Shown piece after piece: positions 11,923 through 23,533 of a stretch of DNA of 64,000 nucleotides. Each line of letters starts with the position of its first letter. Positions within the stretch are counted from its first letter, which is position 1. The position numbers and the translations under genes were made by a program. The notes under the pieces were generated by a model. The model saw only the letters and a program-made list of their open reading frames with translations, did no database searches and was not told the origin of the DNA. Source of the stretch: Stomoxys calcitrans (lineage: Eukaryota; Arthropoda; Insecta; Diptera; Muscidae); NCBI RefSeq assembly GCF_963082655.1, contig NC_081553.1:23150197-23214196 (forward strand), given 5' to 3'.

Positions 11923-14254
11923 ACAAGTAAAAAGGCATTAAGTTCGACCGGGCCGAACTTTGGATACCCACCACCTCGGGTGTATATGTAAACACCCTTT
12001 CGCCACAATCTAGTGAAAATTGGATAACTTATGCACCTAAATTCGGCATGGACATTGAGTGGTCTAATAAATGTAAGTCACTGTTGAATTTGTATTTCAA
12101 ATTTCAGCGTAATCGGATAAAAAACAAAACTTTAATGGGTTTCAGACCCTTCATCGGCAGATCGCTCTATATGGAAGCTATATCTAAATATTGTCCAATA
12201 CAAATCATATTCGGGACGGAAGTCGTGAGACCTAAAACTACCCACTGTTTGAAATTTCAACTAAATCGGGTAATAAATAGAGCTTTTATGGGCTTCAGAC
12301 CCTTTATTGGGGGATCGGTCGATATCGCAGCTATATCTAAATATAGTCCGATCTGAACCATATTTGGTTCAGATGTCAGAAGGCTTAAGATAACCCTCTG
12401 TCTTAAATTTCAGCGAAATCGGGTAATAAATAGAGCTTTTATGGGCTTCAGACCCTTTATTGAGAGATCGGTTGAAATCGCAGCTATATCTGAATATAGT
12501 CCGATCTGAACCATATTTGAGTCCTATAATGGAGGGCGTAAAACTAACCACTGTTTAAAATATCAGCGAATTCGGGCAATAAATAAAGCTTTTATTGTTT
12601 TCAGACCCTTTATCGGGTGATCGGTCTATATGGTAGCTATATCTAAATATAGTCCGATATGTACCACATTTGAGTCGGATGTTTAGAGGCTTAAAACTGC
12701 GCACAATTCCAAATTTCAGCGAAATCGGATAAAAAATAAAGCCGTTATAAGCTTCAGACCCCTTATCTGCAGATCGGTCTATATGACAGCTATATCCAAA
12801 TATAGTCCGATCAGAATGATATTTGGGTTCAGTTTTGGGAGGCCTAAAACTTCTCACTGTTTCAAATTTTAGCGAAATCGGATAAAAAATAAAGCCGTTA
12901 TGAGCTTCAGACCCTTTATCTGGAGATCGGTCTATATGGCAGCTATATCTAAATATAGTCCGATCTGAACCATATTTGGGTCAGCTGTCTGGAAGCCTTA
13001 AATTACTCACTGTTTCAAATTTCAGCGAAATCGGGCAATAAATAAAGCTTTTATTGCCTTCAGACCCTTTATCGGGTGATCGGTCTATATGGTAGCTATA
13101 TCTAAATATAGTCCGATCTGAACCATATTTAGGTCCGTTCTCTGGAAGCCTTAAACTACTCACTGTTTCAAATATCAGCGAAATCGAACAATAAATAAAG
13201 CTTTTATTGTCTTCAGACCCTTTATCGGGTGATCGGTCTATATGGTAGCTATATCTAAATATAGTCCGATCTGAACCACCTTTAGGTCAGATGTTGAGAG
13301 ACTTACAACTGCGCACAATTCCAAATTTCAGCGAAATCGGATAAAAAATAAAGCTTTTATGAGCATCAGACCCTTTATAGGGAGATCGGTCTGTACGGCA
13401 GCTATATCTAAATATAGTCCGTTTTGAACCACCTATGGGTCAGATGTTGAGAGGCTTACAACTACGCACAATTCCAAATTTCGGCGAAATCGGATAAAAA
13501 CTAAAGCTTTTATGGTCTTCAGGGACTTTATCGAGAGATCGGTCTATATGGTAGCTATATCTAAATATAGTCCGATCTGAACCATATTTGGGTCAGTTGT
13601 CGGGAAGCATTAAGCTACTCACTGTTTCAAATTTCAGCGAATTCGGGCAATAAATAAAGCTTTTATTGTCTTCAGACCCTTTATCGGGTGATCGGTCTAT
13701 ATGGTAGCTATATCTAAATATAGTCCGTTTTGAACCACCTTTGGGTCAGATGTTGAGAGGCTTACAACTACGCACAATTCCAAATTTCGGCGAAATCGGA
13801 TAAAAACTAAAGCTTTTATGGTCTTCAGGGACTTTATCGAGAGATCGGTCTATATGGTAGCTATTTCTAAATATAGTCCGATCTGAACCATATTTGGGTC
13901 AGTTGTCGGGAAGCATTAAGCTACTCACTGTTTCAAATTTAAGCAAAATCGGATGAAAAATAACGTTTTTATGGGCATTAGACCCTTTATATCTAAATAT
14001 GGTCCGACTTAGCCCGTTCAAGGACTTAACCAGCGTGCATCAAAAAATCTGTGCCAAATTTCAGCTCAATATCTCAATTTTTGAAGGCTCTAGAGTGATA
14101 ACAACAGACGGACGGACAGACGGCCAGACACATGTCTTAGAATTTTATGACGATCCGAAATATATATACTTTATAGGGTCAGAAATTGATATTTCGATGT
14201 GTTGCAAACGGAATGACTAAATGAATATACCCCCTATCCTACGGAGGTGGGTAA
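11923..14254 (+). repeat. DINE-1-like element, type A, complete, long 153-bp array
   Basis: Both ends are present: AACAAGTAAAAAGGC, a palindrome differing by one base (TTCGACCGGGCCGAA) and ACCCACCACC at the left; a GACGGACGGACAGACGG tract (14104-14120), the AAATATATATACTTTAT block and a 3' end slightly diverged from the inverted ACCCACC motif at the right. Landmarks at 12629, 12782, 12935, 13088, 13241, 13394, 13547, 13700 and 13853 are all exactly 153 bp apart. The last part shows a 306-bp two-monomer repeat. Confidence 0.88.
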
Positions 14255-15200
14255 ATCAGCTTGTCTCTTCGTCTATTCAGTTTTCCGCATTACCATATAG
14301 GCCCTATAAAAAGCCATGCAAGTTTCGCACTCTATTTGCTCATTGTAATTGTTGCCGTTAAAGGGAGTGCGAATAAAGTATATGTGTATGTATGAGTATA
14401 TATGAGTTTAAATAGGTGTGGGTGTCTGTGTAACAGTGAGTATGCATGATATGTGCTATCCTGCTGATTATTAAATGGAAATTTGCATCAATAATTGGTA
14501 ATTTTCAACGAAAGTGCAACGTAAGAACTGAATGGAAAACGTGTCTGTGCCAGCGTGTTCAAAAGTTTGCTGGTATATATATACCAACATATATACGCGT
14601 GGAAGTATGTGTGGGTGTGTGTTGCACCCACTTTTCTTGTACAAGCTTGCATTCAACCACGTACAATATCCCCAAACATGAATCATTGTTATTTCATTGA
14701 TGGATTTTTTTTTTTTTTTTTTTTTTTTGTTTAAATCGATTTTAGAGTTGCCAGAACAATGGAAACTTTAGCATCAAAGGCTTCTTTGATAGAACAATGG
14801 AAAATGTGTAAAGGGGTTTTTTGCACTCTATGCTGTTGCGTATTATAGCAGATTATCATATATTATTGCTTAAATATGGGGTACTGATGCTCACTGATTT
14901 TTGAAATCCATATATTGGTATTGGTTTATCTTTTTTAAGTTTGTTTGGGCTTCATATAAAAGAAACCGGAAGCATTGAATCTATTGAAAATATTTTATTA
15001 TTATTTAATTAAATTTTTTTCACATTACACATGCTCGTATGTATATGGCAAAAGCTGGTAAGGGGATGGAATATGATGATTGAAAAATCATCTTTAATGA
15101 TTAAGAATAATAATACAAGGGTATTGAATTTTTAATTTTTAAATTTAAATCCCAATTATATTTTAAAAATGGAATTAAATAATTTTTAAGCGAGTAAAGA
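14255..15200. other. low-copy AT-rich spacer with a poly-T tract
   Basis: No gene or element is recognised. A poly-T run of about 23 lies near 14706-14728. TATG/TGTG microsatellite patches occur at 14370-14450. Confidence 0.45.
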
Positions 15201-15590
15201 CGGGCTAGAAACCCAAACTTTAGATATTCTACACCATATTGGCTATGTAGACTAAGTCGACGAAATTAAAATTAATTAAAATTTAAAATCACGAATTTCG
15301 ACCAAAATCCGTACATAGTGTGGGAGTCATAAAGGAAATCCCTGTACAAAATTTTAGAGAATCGATTGGTAAATGAGCTTGCAAATGCCCTAAAAGTTAA
15401 AGTCTGGATATGCGGGCCAAATGTTATACAGCACTCTCTACCATGGTTCGCATGAGATAAGTTCTTTAAATGACTCCTCAAATATATAGGTGTTCTATCA
15501 AGTTATGGACTAATGTGGGGCATTCTGGTCATGGTTGTTAGAAGTCATAAAAAAAAATTGAAAATTTCATCTAACAAAACGCAAAAAAAC
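15201..15590 (+). repeat. decayed DINE-1-like relic
   Basis: Only scattered phrases remain, such as TATCAAGTTATGGAC and GTTGTTAGAAGTCATAA (about 15498-15550), which match type B monomers. No ends are seen. Confidence 0.35.
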
Positions 15591-16290
15591 AAACAAGTAA
15601 GTGCATGCTAAGTTCGGCAGGGTCGAATCTTGGCGCAGTTGTTGAAAGTGATACCAAAACACCACGTGCAAAGTTTCAGTCAAATCGGACCAGAATTGCA
15701 CCCTCTAGAGACTCAAGAAGTCAAGACCCAAGATCGGTCTATACGGCAGCTATATCTAAATATTGTCCGATTTGGACCATAATTAACTAACTGTTTCAAG
15801 TTTCAACGAAATCCGATTTTAAATGCAGCTTTTATGGACTCAAGACCCCTTAATATGTAGATCTCTTATATGGCAGCTATATCTGAATATAGACCGATCT
15901 GAACAATATTTGAGTAGGCTTTTATCAACTCACAATTTCAAATTTCAAAGAAATCAGATAATATTTGCCGCTTTTAAGGACTTAAGACCCTAAATCAGCA
16001 AATCGGTCTATATGACAGCTACTTCTAAATATGGTCCGATCTGCACCATATTTGAGTCGGATGTCGGGAGGCTTAAAACAACTCACTGTTTTTAATTTCA
16101 TCGAAATCAGAGGGACGGATGGACAAACGGGCGGGCGGACAGACGGACAGCAGGATGGACAGACACACGGATATGCTTAAATCGTGTTTAAATCGTTTTA
16201 CGACGATCAGATATATATGGGAAATGGATATTTCGATGTGGTGCAAACGGAATGACTAAATGAATGTACCCCCTATACTATGGTGGTGGC
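15591..16290 (+). repeat. DINE-1-like chimera, type D/B start to type A end
   Basis: Begins AACAAGTAAGTGCATGC with an imperfect palindrome (TTCGGCAGGGTCGAA), jumps within a few bases into a type B monomer (TTGGCGCAGTTGTTG) so that the subterminal motif is deleted, then passes into type A monomers. It ends with an extended GGAC/AGAC microsatellite (about 16112-16162) and a type A 3' end at 16262-16290. Confidence 0.75.
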
Positions 16291-16625
16291 GATATACATC
16301 CGCTAATGATGAGGAAAATTTGCATGCTGAAAGATGGTGGACAAGGCCACTGCTCCATTCTGGATGCGGGGGATGAGGAGGATCTCAGACTACCTATCGA
16401 CGAGAGCGATTCAAGAGAGGTTGTTAATGATTCGCTTTCTCGGAAGGGAGGAGTGCGAGCCGTATGCTGTATTTTAGTTGAATGAGTGAATGTGGGAATA
16501 CCACAATACTCTAAACTGGTGTCGACAAAAAGAGGACGAGAGAATTGCTGGCCCTTGGCAAGTGATTACTGAGTACGATTAAAGGAGTCAACAGGCCTTG
16601 GGCCTGGGAGCAACGCACACCACAT
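16291..16625 (+). repeat. third copy of the repeat seen at 7871-8490
   Basis: Shares the phrases AAGAGGACGA and GAGTAC-AT-A-AGG-GTCA with 8149 and 8302. A 73-codon open frame covers part of it, but the reading frame is not kept between copies, so coding is not supported. Confidence 0.35.
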
Positions 16626-18262
16626 ATTGGCATTGTCGAAAAAATTTTTCCGTTGTGGGTGTTTTGGGATAGGGGTGATGCCCTAAATACATGGTCCTAC
16701 ATATGGATATCAAATTCGTATTCTACTCCCAAATACCTTTATTGGAGCCCCATATTGCGATGGTCACTAAAAAATTGCTGTTTGTGAAGTATTTTGGGAA
16801 GGGGGTAAACCCCCAGAAAATTAATTCCGAAAGTGGGTATCAATTCTTGCTCTACCCACCAATACCTTTCATTTAAGCCCCACATTGTCATGGTCGGTAA
16901 ATATGCCCGATTTAGGGGTGTTTTGGGGATTGGGGTGGTCGCCCAAACACTAAGCCCGGAAAATATATCAGCAACGTGCTCTATTCTCATAAATCTTTAT
17001 ATCATTTATTTGAACCCCATATTGCCATTGGCCTCAAAATTGGATATCAAATTCGTTTCCTAATCTCATTTAAACTCCTTATTGCAAAAGTCAGCAAATA
17101 TGTCCGGTTTGGGGAATTGACCCTAAAAACTATAAATATTTAGTTCCACTCTCTTTAAGACCCAAATTGTCTTGGTGAGCAAATACGTCCTATTTGGGGG
17201 TTGTTGTGGTGGTGGGACGTCCGCTAGACAGTTGGACCCTAATTTTGATATCAGATACGTGGTCTACACCCACATACCTTTAATTTGAGCCCGATATTTC
17301 CATAATCGGCAAGCATGACCGGCTTGGGGGGTATTTTGGGGGACGGGCGGCCACTCAGTGAGTTGGCCTTGAAAATAAATATCGCATTCGTGTACCACTT
17401 TAAAAACCCTTTTATTTGAGCCTCATATTGCAATTGTCAGAAAATTCTTACTATTTGGATGGTGTTGTGGGGATGGGGTGGCCCCATAGACACTTTTCCC
17501 GAATATTGATATCAAATTCGTGCTTTCATTTTTATTTGCGCCCCATATTGCTAGTGTCGTAAATTTGTCCCCTTTGGGGGACAAATATGAGACCAAACAC
17601 TTGGTCCCATATTTAGATATCAGATTTGTATTCTACATTTAAATACCTTTTATTTAAGCCCCAGTAAATAAGTCCAGTTTGGGGGGGTGTTTTGGGAAAG
17701 GGGTGAATCCCCAGAAACGTTATTCCACATTTGGATATCAGATTCGTATTCTACTCGCAAATACCTTTCATTTGAGTCCCATATTGCCATGGTCGGTAAA
17801 TATGTCCGATTTAGGGGTGTTTTGTGGCTTGGGGTGGTCCCCCTAGCACTTCGTCCGACAATAGAATATCAGATTCCTTTTCTTATCCTAAATAATTTTC
17901 ATTTGAGTCCCATATTGTCGTCATTGTTCTAAATATAAGTTTGGTGGGTTTTAGGGTGGGGCAGCCCCCCTAGGTACCCCATCCGAAATTTGTTTACCAA
18001 ATTTTTATTTTTAGGGTACTATATGAGAGCACACACAATTTCACTTAAATCGCACCACCCATATCCGAGATCTGGCCCACCCTCCCTTCAGATATCAATA
18101 AATAGTAAATAGTACCCTATTTTCACCACGGGGTCATTATGCACCATCACTGAAAATTTCAAGAAAATCTATTCACTTGTTTCTGAGTCTATAAGGAACA
18201 CACAAACATACAAACAAACAAACAAACCTACAAACAAACACAAATTGATTTTTATATATAAG
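16626..18262 (+). repeat. dispersed repeat with units of about 130 bp
   Basis: A tandem family distinct from the DINE-like arrays. The unit landmark (GCCCCATATTGC-like) recurs at 16747, 16877, 17014, 17289, 17420, 17540, 17659, 17776 and 17907; complete units are about 130 bp and several carry deletions. Each unit also has GATATCAAATTCGT and GGGGTGTTTTGGG. The array closes with a CAAA-rich tail (18200-18240) before TTGATTTTTATATATAAGAT. The class is unknown to me; a non-autonomous element with a CAAA tail is one possibility. Confidence 0.65.
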
Positions 18263-18700
18263 ATACCTTACTGAGGTACAGGTTACTATTACTTTGTGAA
18301 TTTGATTGCAACGCTAAGAAGAAGAAGAGCTAAACCCATTGTTAAGTATTCCGATCGGCTAAGAATCGCTTTCTGATTCGATTAAGCTATGTCCGGCTGT
18401 CTGTTTGTTCATATATTCTTGTGATCAAGGTACGTGTGGCATTTGTTGTTAGGTTTTAGTAACGCAAATCACTTTCTTGATTCAAGGAAAAACGCTATTG
18501 ATTTTGAACAAAACCTATTGAGAATTAGATATAGCTCCCATCGGATATGGCCTATTAAGACTGTAGTAGCCACATATACGGCCATATGGCCTTTTAAGGC
18601 TGTATCGTCACAATTTTGGCCCGGTCTATACAAATTAAAAATTAGTTTCGATAATGTAGGGTATCATACAGTTGGCTTCGCCCGATTTTTTTTCCTTTTC
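18263..18700 (-). repeat. DINE-1-like 3' part, type C
   Basis: On the minus strand this carries the type C 3' phrases GCAACGCTAAG, AGAATCGCTTTCTGATTCG and a short GTCC/GTCT-derived tract, then one or two type C monomers with TATAGCTCCCATC. A remnant of a C-type 5' motif appears at 18658-18690. Both termini are degraded. Confidence 0.65.
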
Positions 18701-19508
18701 TTACTATTTTCAACTGTAATTTATGCATCCTTCATCCAACATTTTAGAATGATATATTATTGTAATTATTGAACCATATCATATGGTTCTGGCTTTGAAA
18801 TGACAAAGGATTTTTTCTTTTAATTAATGTAAAATGCAAATAGGTCTTTTAAAACAATGATCAACTTAAAAGAAAATGTAAATAGTTGTAAAAACAACAG
18901 CTGAATATAATTAAAATATAGTCACATATGACCTAGATTAATTCAATGCAAAGAAAATAAAAACTACCATTTATTAAAATATATTGACCATAAAAGCCGA
19001 AATCAATTAAATAGTCAATACAGGGAAAATTAGAAATTTAATTAATTGAAAAGATCAAAAAATGGAAAAAATGCAAAGCGATTTACCACACTTTATAAAA
19101 AATCTAAAAAAAGACCATTAAATATCAAACATCATATCAATATTAAATTTAATATAATTGTTTTTGTTTTTTTTTTTTTTGTCAACATATCTTTGTTGTA
19201 TAAATGTCAGCTTAGGGTATGGCTTTCTCATTTCTACTGAAAGTCAAAATTTTTCACATAAATATTTCGCACCCATATTTCAAAAATACACAAATTGACA
19301 AATGCCATAAAGACAAGAGCCGCAGGCAAATGTAATCAATTCTAAGCTTGCTTTTCCCACCATAAATATTGACTGCACAAAAAAAAATATTTAAATTATT
19401 CACAAATACTGTTGTTGTTTGTCGTAATAGGATTTTTGTTTACAACCACAAGTGGTGTAATTAATCTTATTATGAATCAACATTTTTTAGAAAAAATATT
19501 CTTATGAA
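18701..19508. other. AT-rich low-copy spacer
   Basis: Very AT-rich with a poly-T run near 19170. I see no gene, element end or tandem array. Confidence 0.45.
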
Positions 19509-20503
19509 ATTAACAAGTAGGAGCGAGGTAAGTTCGGCCGGGCCGAATCTTATATACCCTCCACCATGGATCGCATTTGTCGAGTTCTATGCGCGGTATA
19601 TCTTTTTATGCAAACAAAGAATATTGAATAAGAACTGTTATGCTGTTGGAGCTATTGTATATCAAGTTATAGTCCGATTCGAACGATATATGAATGTTGA
19701 ACATTGTAGGGGCTCAAGGAGCAAAATCGGGAGATAGGTTTATATGGGAGCTGTTTCAAGCTAATGATCAATTCAGAGCATATTAGACACGTATGTTGAA
19801 GGTCATGAGAAAAGCCGTTGCACAAAATTGCTGCCAAATCGATTGAGAATTGCGCCCTCTAGAGGCTCAAGAAATCAAAATCTCAGATCGGTATAGATGG
19901 CAGCTATATCAGTTTATGTATCGATTTGCGCTATACTTAGCACGGTTATTGGAAGACATAACAAAACACCTCATGCAAAATTTCAGCCAAATCGGATGAG
20001 AATTGCGCCCTCTAGAGGCCCAAGAAGTCAATATCCCAGATCGCTTTATATGACAGCTATACCAGATTATGATACCAGTATTATTTTAATCATACTTAAC
20101 ACAGTTGTTGGAAGTCATACCAAAACACCACGTGCAAAATTTCAGTCTAATCGGATAAAAATTGCGCCCTCTAGAGGCTCAAGAAGTCAATACCCAAGAT
20201 CGGTTCATATGGCAGCTATATCAAAACATGGACCGATATGGCCCATTTACAATCCCAACCAACATACACTCATAGGAAGTATTTGTGCAAAATTTCAAGC
20301 AGCTAGCTTTACTCCTTCGAAAGTTAGCGTGCTTTCGACAGACAGACGGGCGGACGAATAGCCGGACGGACATGGCTAGATCAACTTAAAATGACTTGAC
20401 GATCAAGAATATATATACTTTATGGGATCGCATACGCATATTTCGAGGTGTTACAAACAGAATGACGAAATTAATATACCCCCTATGGTGGAGGGTATAA
20501 AAA
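19509..20503 (+). repeat. DINE-1-like element, type B, complete
   Basis: The best full-length type B copy. The left end has AACAAGTAGGAGC, a perfect TTCGGCCGGGCCGAA and TATACCCTCCACC; three monomers follow; then the unique segment CAAGCAGCTAGCTTTACTCC, a GACAGACAGACGGGCGGAC microsatellite (20337-20372), the AATATATATACTTTAT block and the 3' end GGTGGAGGGTATAAAAA. The last motif is the exact inverse of the left subterminal motif. The 154-codon frame at 19897-20361 is repeat-derived. Confidence 0.88.
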
Positions 20504-20716
20504 TGAAAACTCATTATCAACTATGAGTTCAAGTGATAGTGGGAAAGCAAGATGATTTTTCAATCTTTGTTTGTTTCTCCTTCGAGACGAGCTCAATGAT
20601 CGAAGATGCAAATTGAAAGGAAAGCCAAAGATAGCAACACACACCAACAACTATGGGACGCGTTTCGTCTTTGGTTAGAATACTTTCAATAATATTATGT
20701 GTGATGGCTTCAAGGG
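20504..20716. other. short low-copy spacer
   Basis: Nothing recognisable between two DINE-like elements. Confidence 0.4.
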
Positions 20717-21785
20717 CCCACCACCGAAGGATGGGGGTATATTCATTTTGTCATTCCGTTTGCGACACATCGAAATATCATTTCCGACCCTATAAAGTAT
20801 ATATATTCTTGATCAGAATCTAAGACGATCTAGACATGTCCGTCCGTCTGTTGAAATCACACAGAATCTTTTTTTTGTCCATAAGCAGTTTAAAATCGAA
20901 GATGGGCTATATCGGACTATATCTTGATATAGCTCCCATGTAGATCGATCCGCCGATTTAGGGTCTTACGCCAATAAAAGCCACATTTATTATCCGATTT
21001 TGCTGAAATTTGAGACAGTGAGTTGTGTTAGACTCTTCGACATCCCTCGTCAATTTGGCTTGGATCGGTCAAGATTTGGATACAGCTGCCATATAGACCT
21101 ATCCGCCGATTTAGGGTCTTGGACCCATAAAAGCTACATTTATTATCCGATTTTGCTGAAATTCGGGACAGTGAGTTGTGTTAGGCCTTCCAACGTCCTT
21201 CGTCAATTTGGTTCAGATCGGTCGAGATTTGGATATAGCTGCCATATAGACCGATCTTTCGATTTAAGGTTTTGAACCCATAAAAGGTGCATTTATTATC
21301 CGATTTCGCCAAAATTTGGGACAGTGAGTTGTGTTGGGCCTTTCGACATCTTTCTGCAATTTGGCTCAGATCGGTCCAGATTTGGATATAGCTGCCATAT
21401 AAACCGATTTAGGGTCTAAGGCCCATAAAAGCCACATTTAGGTCATGTTATGACCAATCATCCGAAAATTTTGCACAACGCTTTCCTCGACGAATTTCAC
21501 AATATCCATAAAGTTTGGTCGAAATCTGTTCAGATTTAGATATAGCTCCCATGTATTTGTTCGTCAGATTTTGATAATTTGTTGTCATTTGTCAACCATA
21601 GTAAAATAATTTGCTTTGCTTGAAATTTGATACAGGAATTTTAATAATCCATCTGGATACATCCGTCGAGGTGCATCAAAATTGGTTCAGAATTAGATGT
21701 AGGCCCCCCTTTTGTGTTTATAGGGTAAGAGTAGGGTATTATAAAGTCGGCACCGCCTAACTTCTGCCTTTCCTTACTGATTTTT
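20717..21785 (-). repeat. DINE-1-like chimera: type A 3' end and array, type C 5' end
   Basis: The minus-strand 3' end (CCCACCACCGAAGGATGGGGG at 20718, microsatellite at 20838-20850) and about three monomers are type A. Near 21430-21440 the sequence changes to type C monomers (ATATAGCTCCCATG at 21540) and ends with the type C 5' terminus: ACCCTACTCTTACCC and the palindrome AGTCGGCACCGCC at 21740-21775. The subterminal motifs of the two ends no longer match each other. Confidence 0.75.
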
Positions 21786-21982
21786 AGATATGGCTATTTA
21801 AAATACCAATATTTTTGTATACACAATTGAACAATGACTTGTACTTATAAGTATTTGGTCCAAATCGGAACATATTTCGATGTAGCTGCTATGGGGCATA
21901 AGGTATGAATTTTTCACCGGATTTTGACGAAAGGGGGTTTACATATATACCCGAGGTGGTGGGTATCCAAAGTTCGGAGTTC
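21786..21982 (-). repeat. DINE-1-like 5' end, type A, cut at the palindrome
   Basis: Minus-strand type A 5' module (CACCACCTCGGGTATATATG at about 21944-21963), stopping at the beginning of the palindrome (CCAAAGTTCGG) where a plus-strand SINE starts. A near-identical 5' module follows the SINE at 22287-22415. Confidence 0.7.
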
Positions 21983-22286
21983 GGAGGCCACCGTAGCGCT
22001 GAGGTTAGCATATCCGCCTATGACTCTGAACGCCTGAGTTCGAATCCTGGCGAGACCATCAAAAAAATTTTCAGCGGTAGTTTCCCCTCCTAATGCTGGC
22101 AACATTTGTGAAGTACTTTGCCATGTAAAACTTCTTTCCATAGAGGTGTCGCACGCCGTTCGGGCTCGGCTATAAAAAGGAGGCCCCTTATCATTGAGCT
22201 TAAATTGGATGGGACTGCACTTATTGATATGTGAGAAGTTTGCCCCCGATCCTTAGTGGAATGTTAAGGGGCAATATTTGCAATTT
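21983..22286 (+). repeat. tRNA-derived SINE, near full length, plus strand
   Basis: The clearest plus-strand copy. It begins GGAGGCCACC at 21983, with an A box TAGCGCTGAGGTTAGCATA (21994-22012) and a B box AGTTCGAATCC (22037-22047) at spacing normal for a tRNA gene. The body (CCCCTCCTAATGCTGGCAAC) and tail (GGAATGTTAAGGGGCAATATTTG) follow. It is tRNA-derived by its internal promoter and not a functional tRNA gene, since the acceptor stem does not close. No clean target duplication is seen. Confidence 0.85.
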
Positions 22287-22415
22287 TCAATTTGCTATGG
22301 GGCATAAGGTATGCATTTTTCATCGGATTTTGAGGAAAGGCGGTTTACATATATACCCGAGATGGTGGGTATCCAAAGGTCAGCCCGGCTGAACTTAACG
22401 CTTTTTTACTTGTTT
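22287..22415 (-). repeat. DINE-1-like 5' end, type A
   Basis: Second copy of the type A 5' module flanking the SINE. Palindrome TTCAGCCGGGCTGACC at about 22378-22393, subterminal ACCCACCATC, and a terminal AACAAGTAAAAAAGC near 22415. Present twice in the same orientation, which points to tandem insertion or duplication around the SINE. Confidence 0.7.
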
Positions 22416-22549
22416 CTCATTACAATGTCGGATTATTGGATTTCTCAAAACAAAAATTGTAGATTATGTAATATAATCCAATTCCTGCATTCTTCATTCA
22501 TTATGTTTTACATCATTATTTTTTGCTACTTTATTTAGTTTGCTTGTGC

Positions 22550-22720
22550 TTTGTTTTCTTTGAAATACATTTCTTAGATGTATGTGTTGTATAACTTAAA
22601 TATTAATGAGTGATATAGATACGATAAGAGTTTATTGGAATTGTATCGTATCTATATCACTCATTAATATTTAAGTTATACAACACATACATCTAAGAAA
22701 TGTATTTCAAAGAAAACAAA
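22550..22720. repeat. perfect 77-bp inverted repeat (hairpin) with 17-nt loop
   Basis: The left arm 22550-22626 and right arm 22644-22720 are exact reverse complements as far as I could check base by base; the loop is 22627-22643. No terminal repeats, target duplication or internal promoter accompany it. Perfect arms imply a very recent origin or an assembly/foldback artefact. Transcribed, it would give a long dsRNA hairpin. Confidence 0.85.
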
Positions 22721-22814
22721 ATTCACAGAAATATGCCTAATTAGATTCATTTATTTTTTTTTTTTTACAAATTTAATTAATAGATATTACTAATGTTGTT
22801 GTGCAATATAGGTT

Positions 22815-22959
22815 TTCATTTTTGCTCTCCACCCCCCCTTTAAGAGACTGCTTTAATTAATAATAATAACTTCATAAATCTCAAAGGTAGATTTAGGTCT
22901 TTCATTTTATCGTGTACCAGTATCGCAAGAATAAATGTTCGGGGGAGAGCAAAAATGAA
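22815..22959. mobile_element. candidate small inverted-repeat element
   Basis: Inverted 16-bp ends (TTCATTTTTGCTCTCC at 22815-22830 and its complement at 22944-22959) flank about 113 bp of AT-rich sequence. C-rich and G-rich runs adjoin the inner edges of the two arms. No target duplication is obvious, so this may be only a chance stem. Confidence 0.35.
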
Positions 22960-23301
22960 TTTATTTTCTAAATACCAAGAAATCACCTAAAACAGCGGTG
23001 GGCCTTCAAACTTTTGCTGCTATTGGTTATATGCCATACACAAATATTGAATCGAAAGAAGTTGAGTGCTGTATTACGGTTTGAGGTGTTTTTCGTGTTA
23101 TTCTCTCATTCTTATTTTAACGAAGGCCCAAAATTGCGCAGGTAAAATTCAATTTGAATTCAAAGGCTGCTTTTGCTTTAATCCTGGGTCTAAAAATTTA
23201 TTATTTATACAAATGGTTGTCTAGCAATACCTAAATCGTTACATACTTGGAGAAATTTCCAAACGAAATTTAGTGGAAATAAATTAAAGGTTTTATGTGT
23301 A

Positions 23302-23533
23302 CAGGGTGGCTGATGAAAGCCGCTACCAAAAAAAAATGTAATAACTTTTTTTCTATTTAATAATAATAATTTAATAATTAATTTAATTAATTAATTAATT
23401 AATTTAATTAATAATAATTTAATAATTAATTTAATAATTTAATTTAACATGAATAAAAGAAAAATGTATTCCATACACCGAAAAAAAAATGTAGCAATAT
23501 TCATCATTGTAGCAATATTCATCAGCCACCCTG
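23302..23533. mobile_element. Tc1/mariner-type MITE
   Basis: The ends CAGGGTGGCTGATGAA (23302-23317) and TTCATCAGCCACCCTG (23518-23533) are perfect 16-bp inverted repeats. A TA dinucleotide abuts both outer edges (23300-23301 and 23534-23535), the target signature of the Tc1/mariner superfamily. The 232-bp body is AT-rich with runs of TTAAT and has no coding capacity. The right end carries a small direct duplication (GTAGCAATATTCATC twice). Confidence 0.8.

Noticed and set aside
19897..20361. 154-codon plus-strand frame
   Set aside because: It covers type B monomers and the microsatellite; repeat-derived.
21983..22055. possible tRNA gene
   Set aside because: The internal promoter boxes are good but the acceptor stem does not pair and the unit continues into the shared SINE body; many diverged copies exist.
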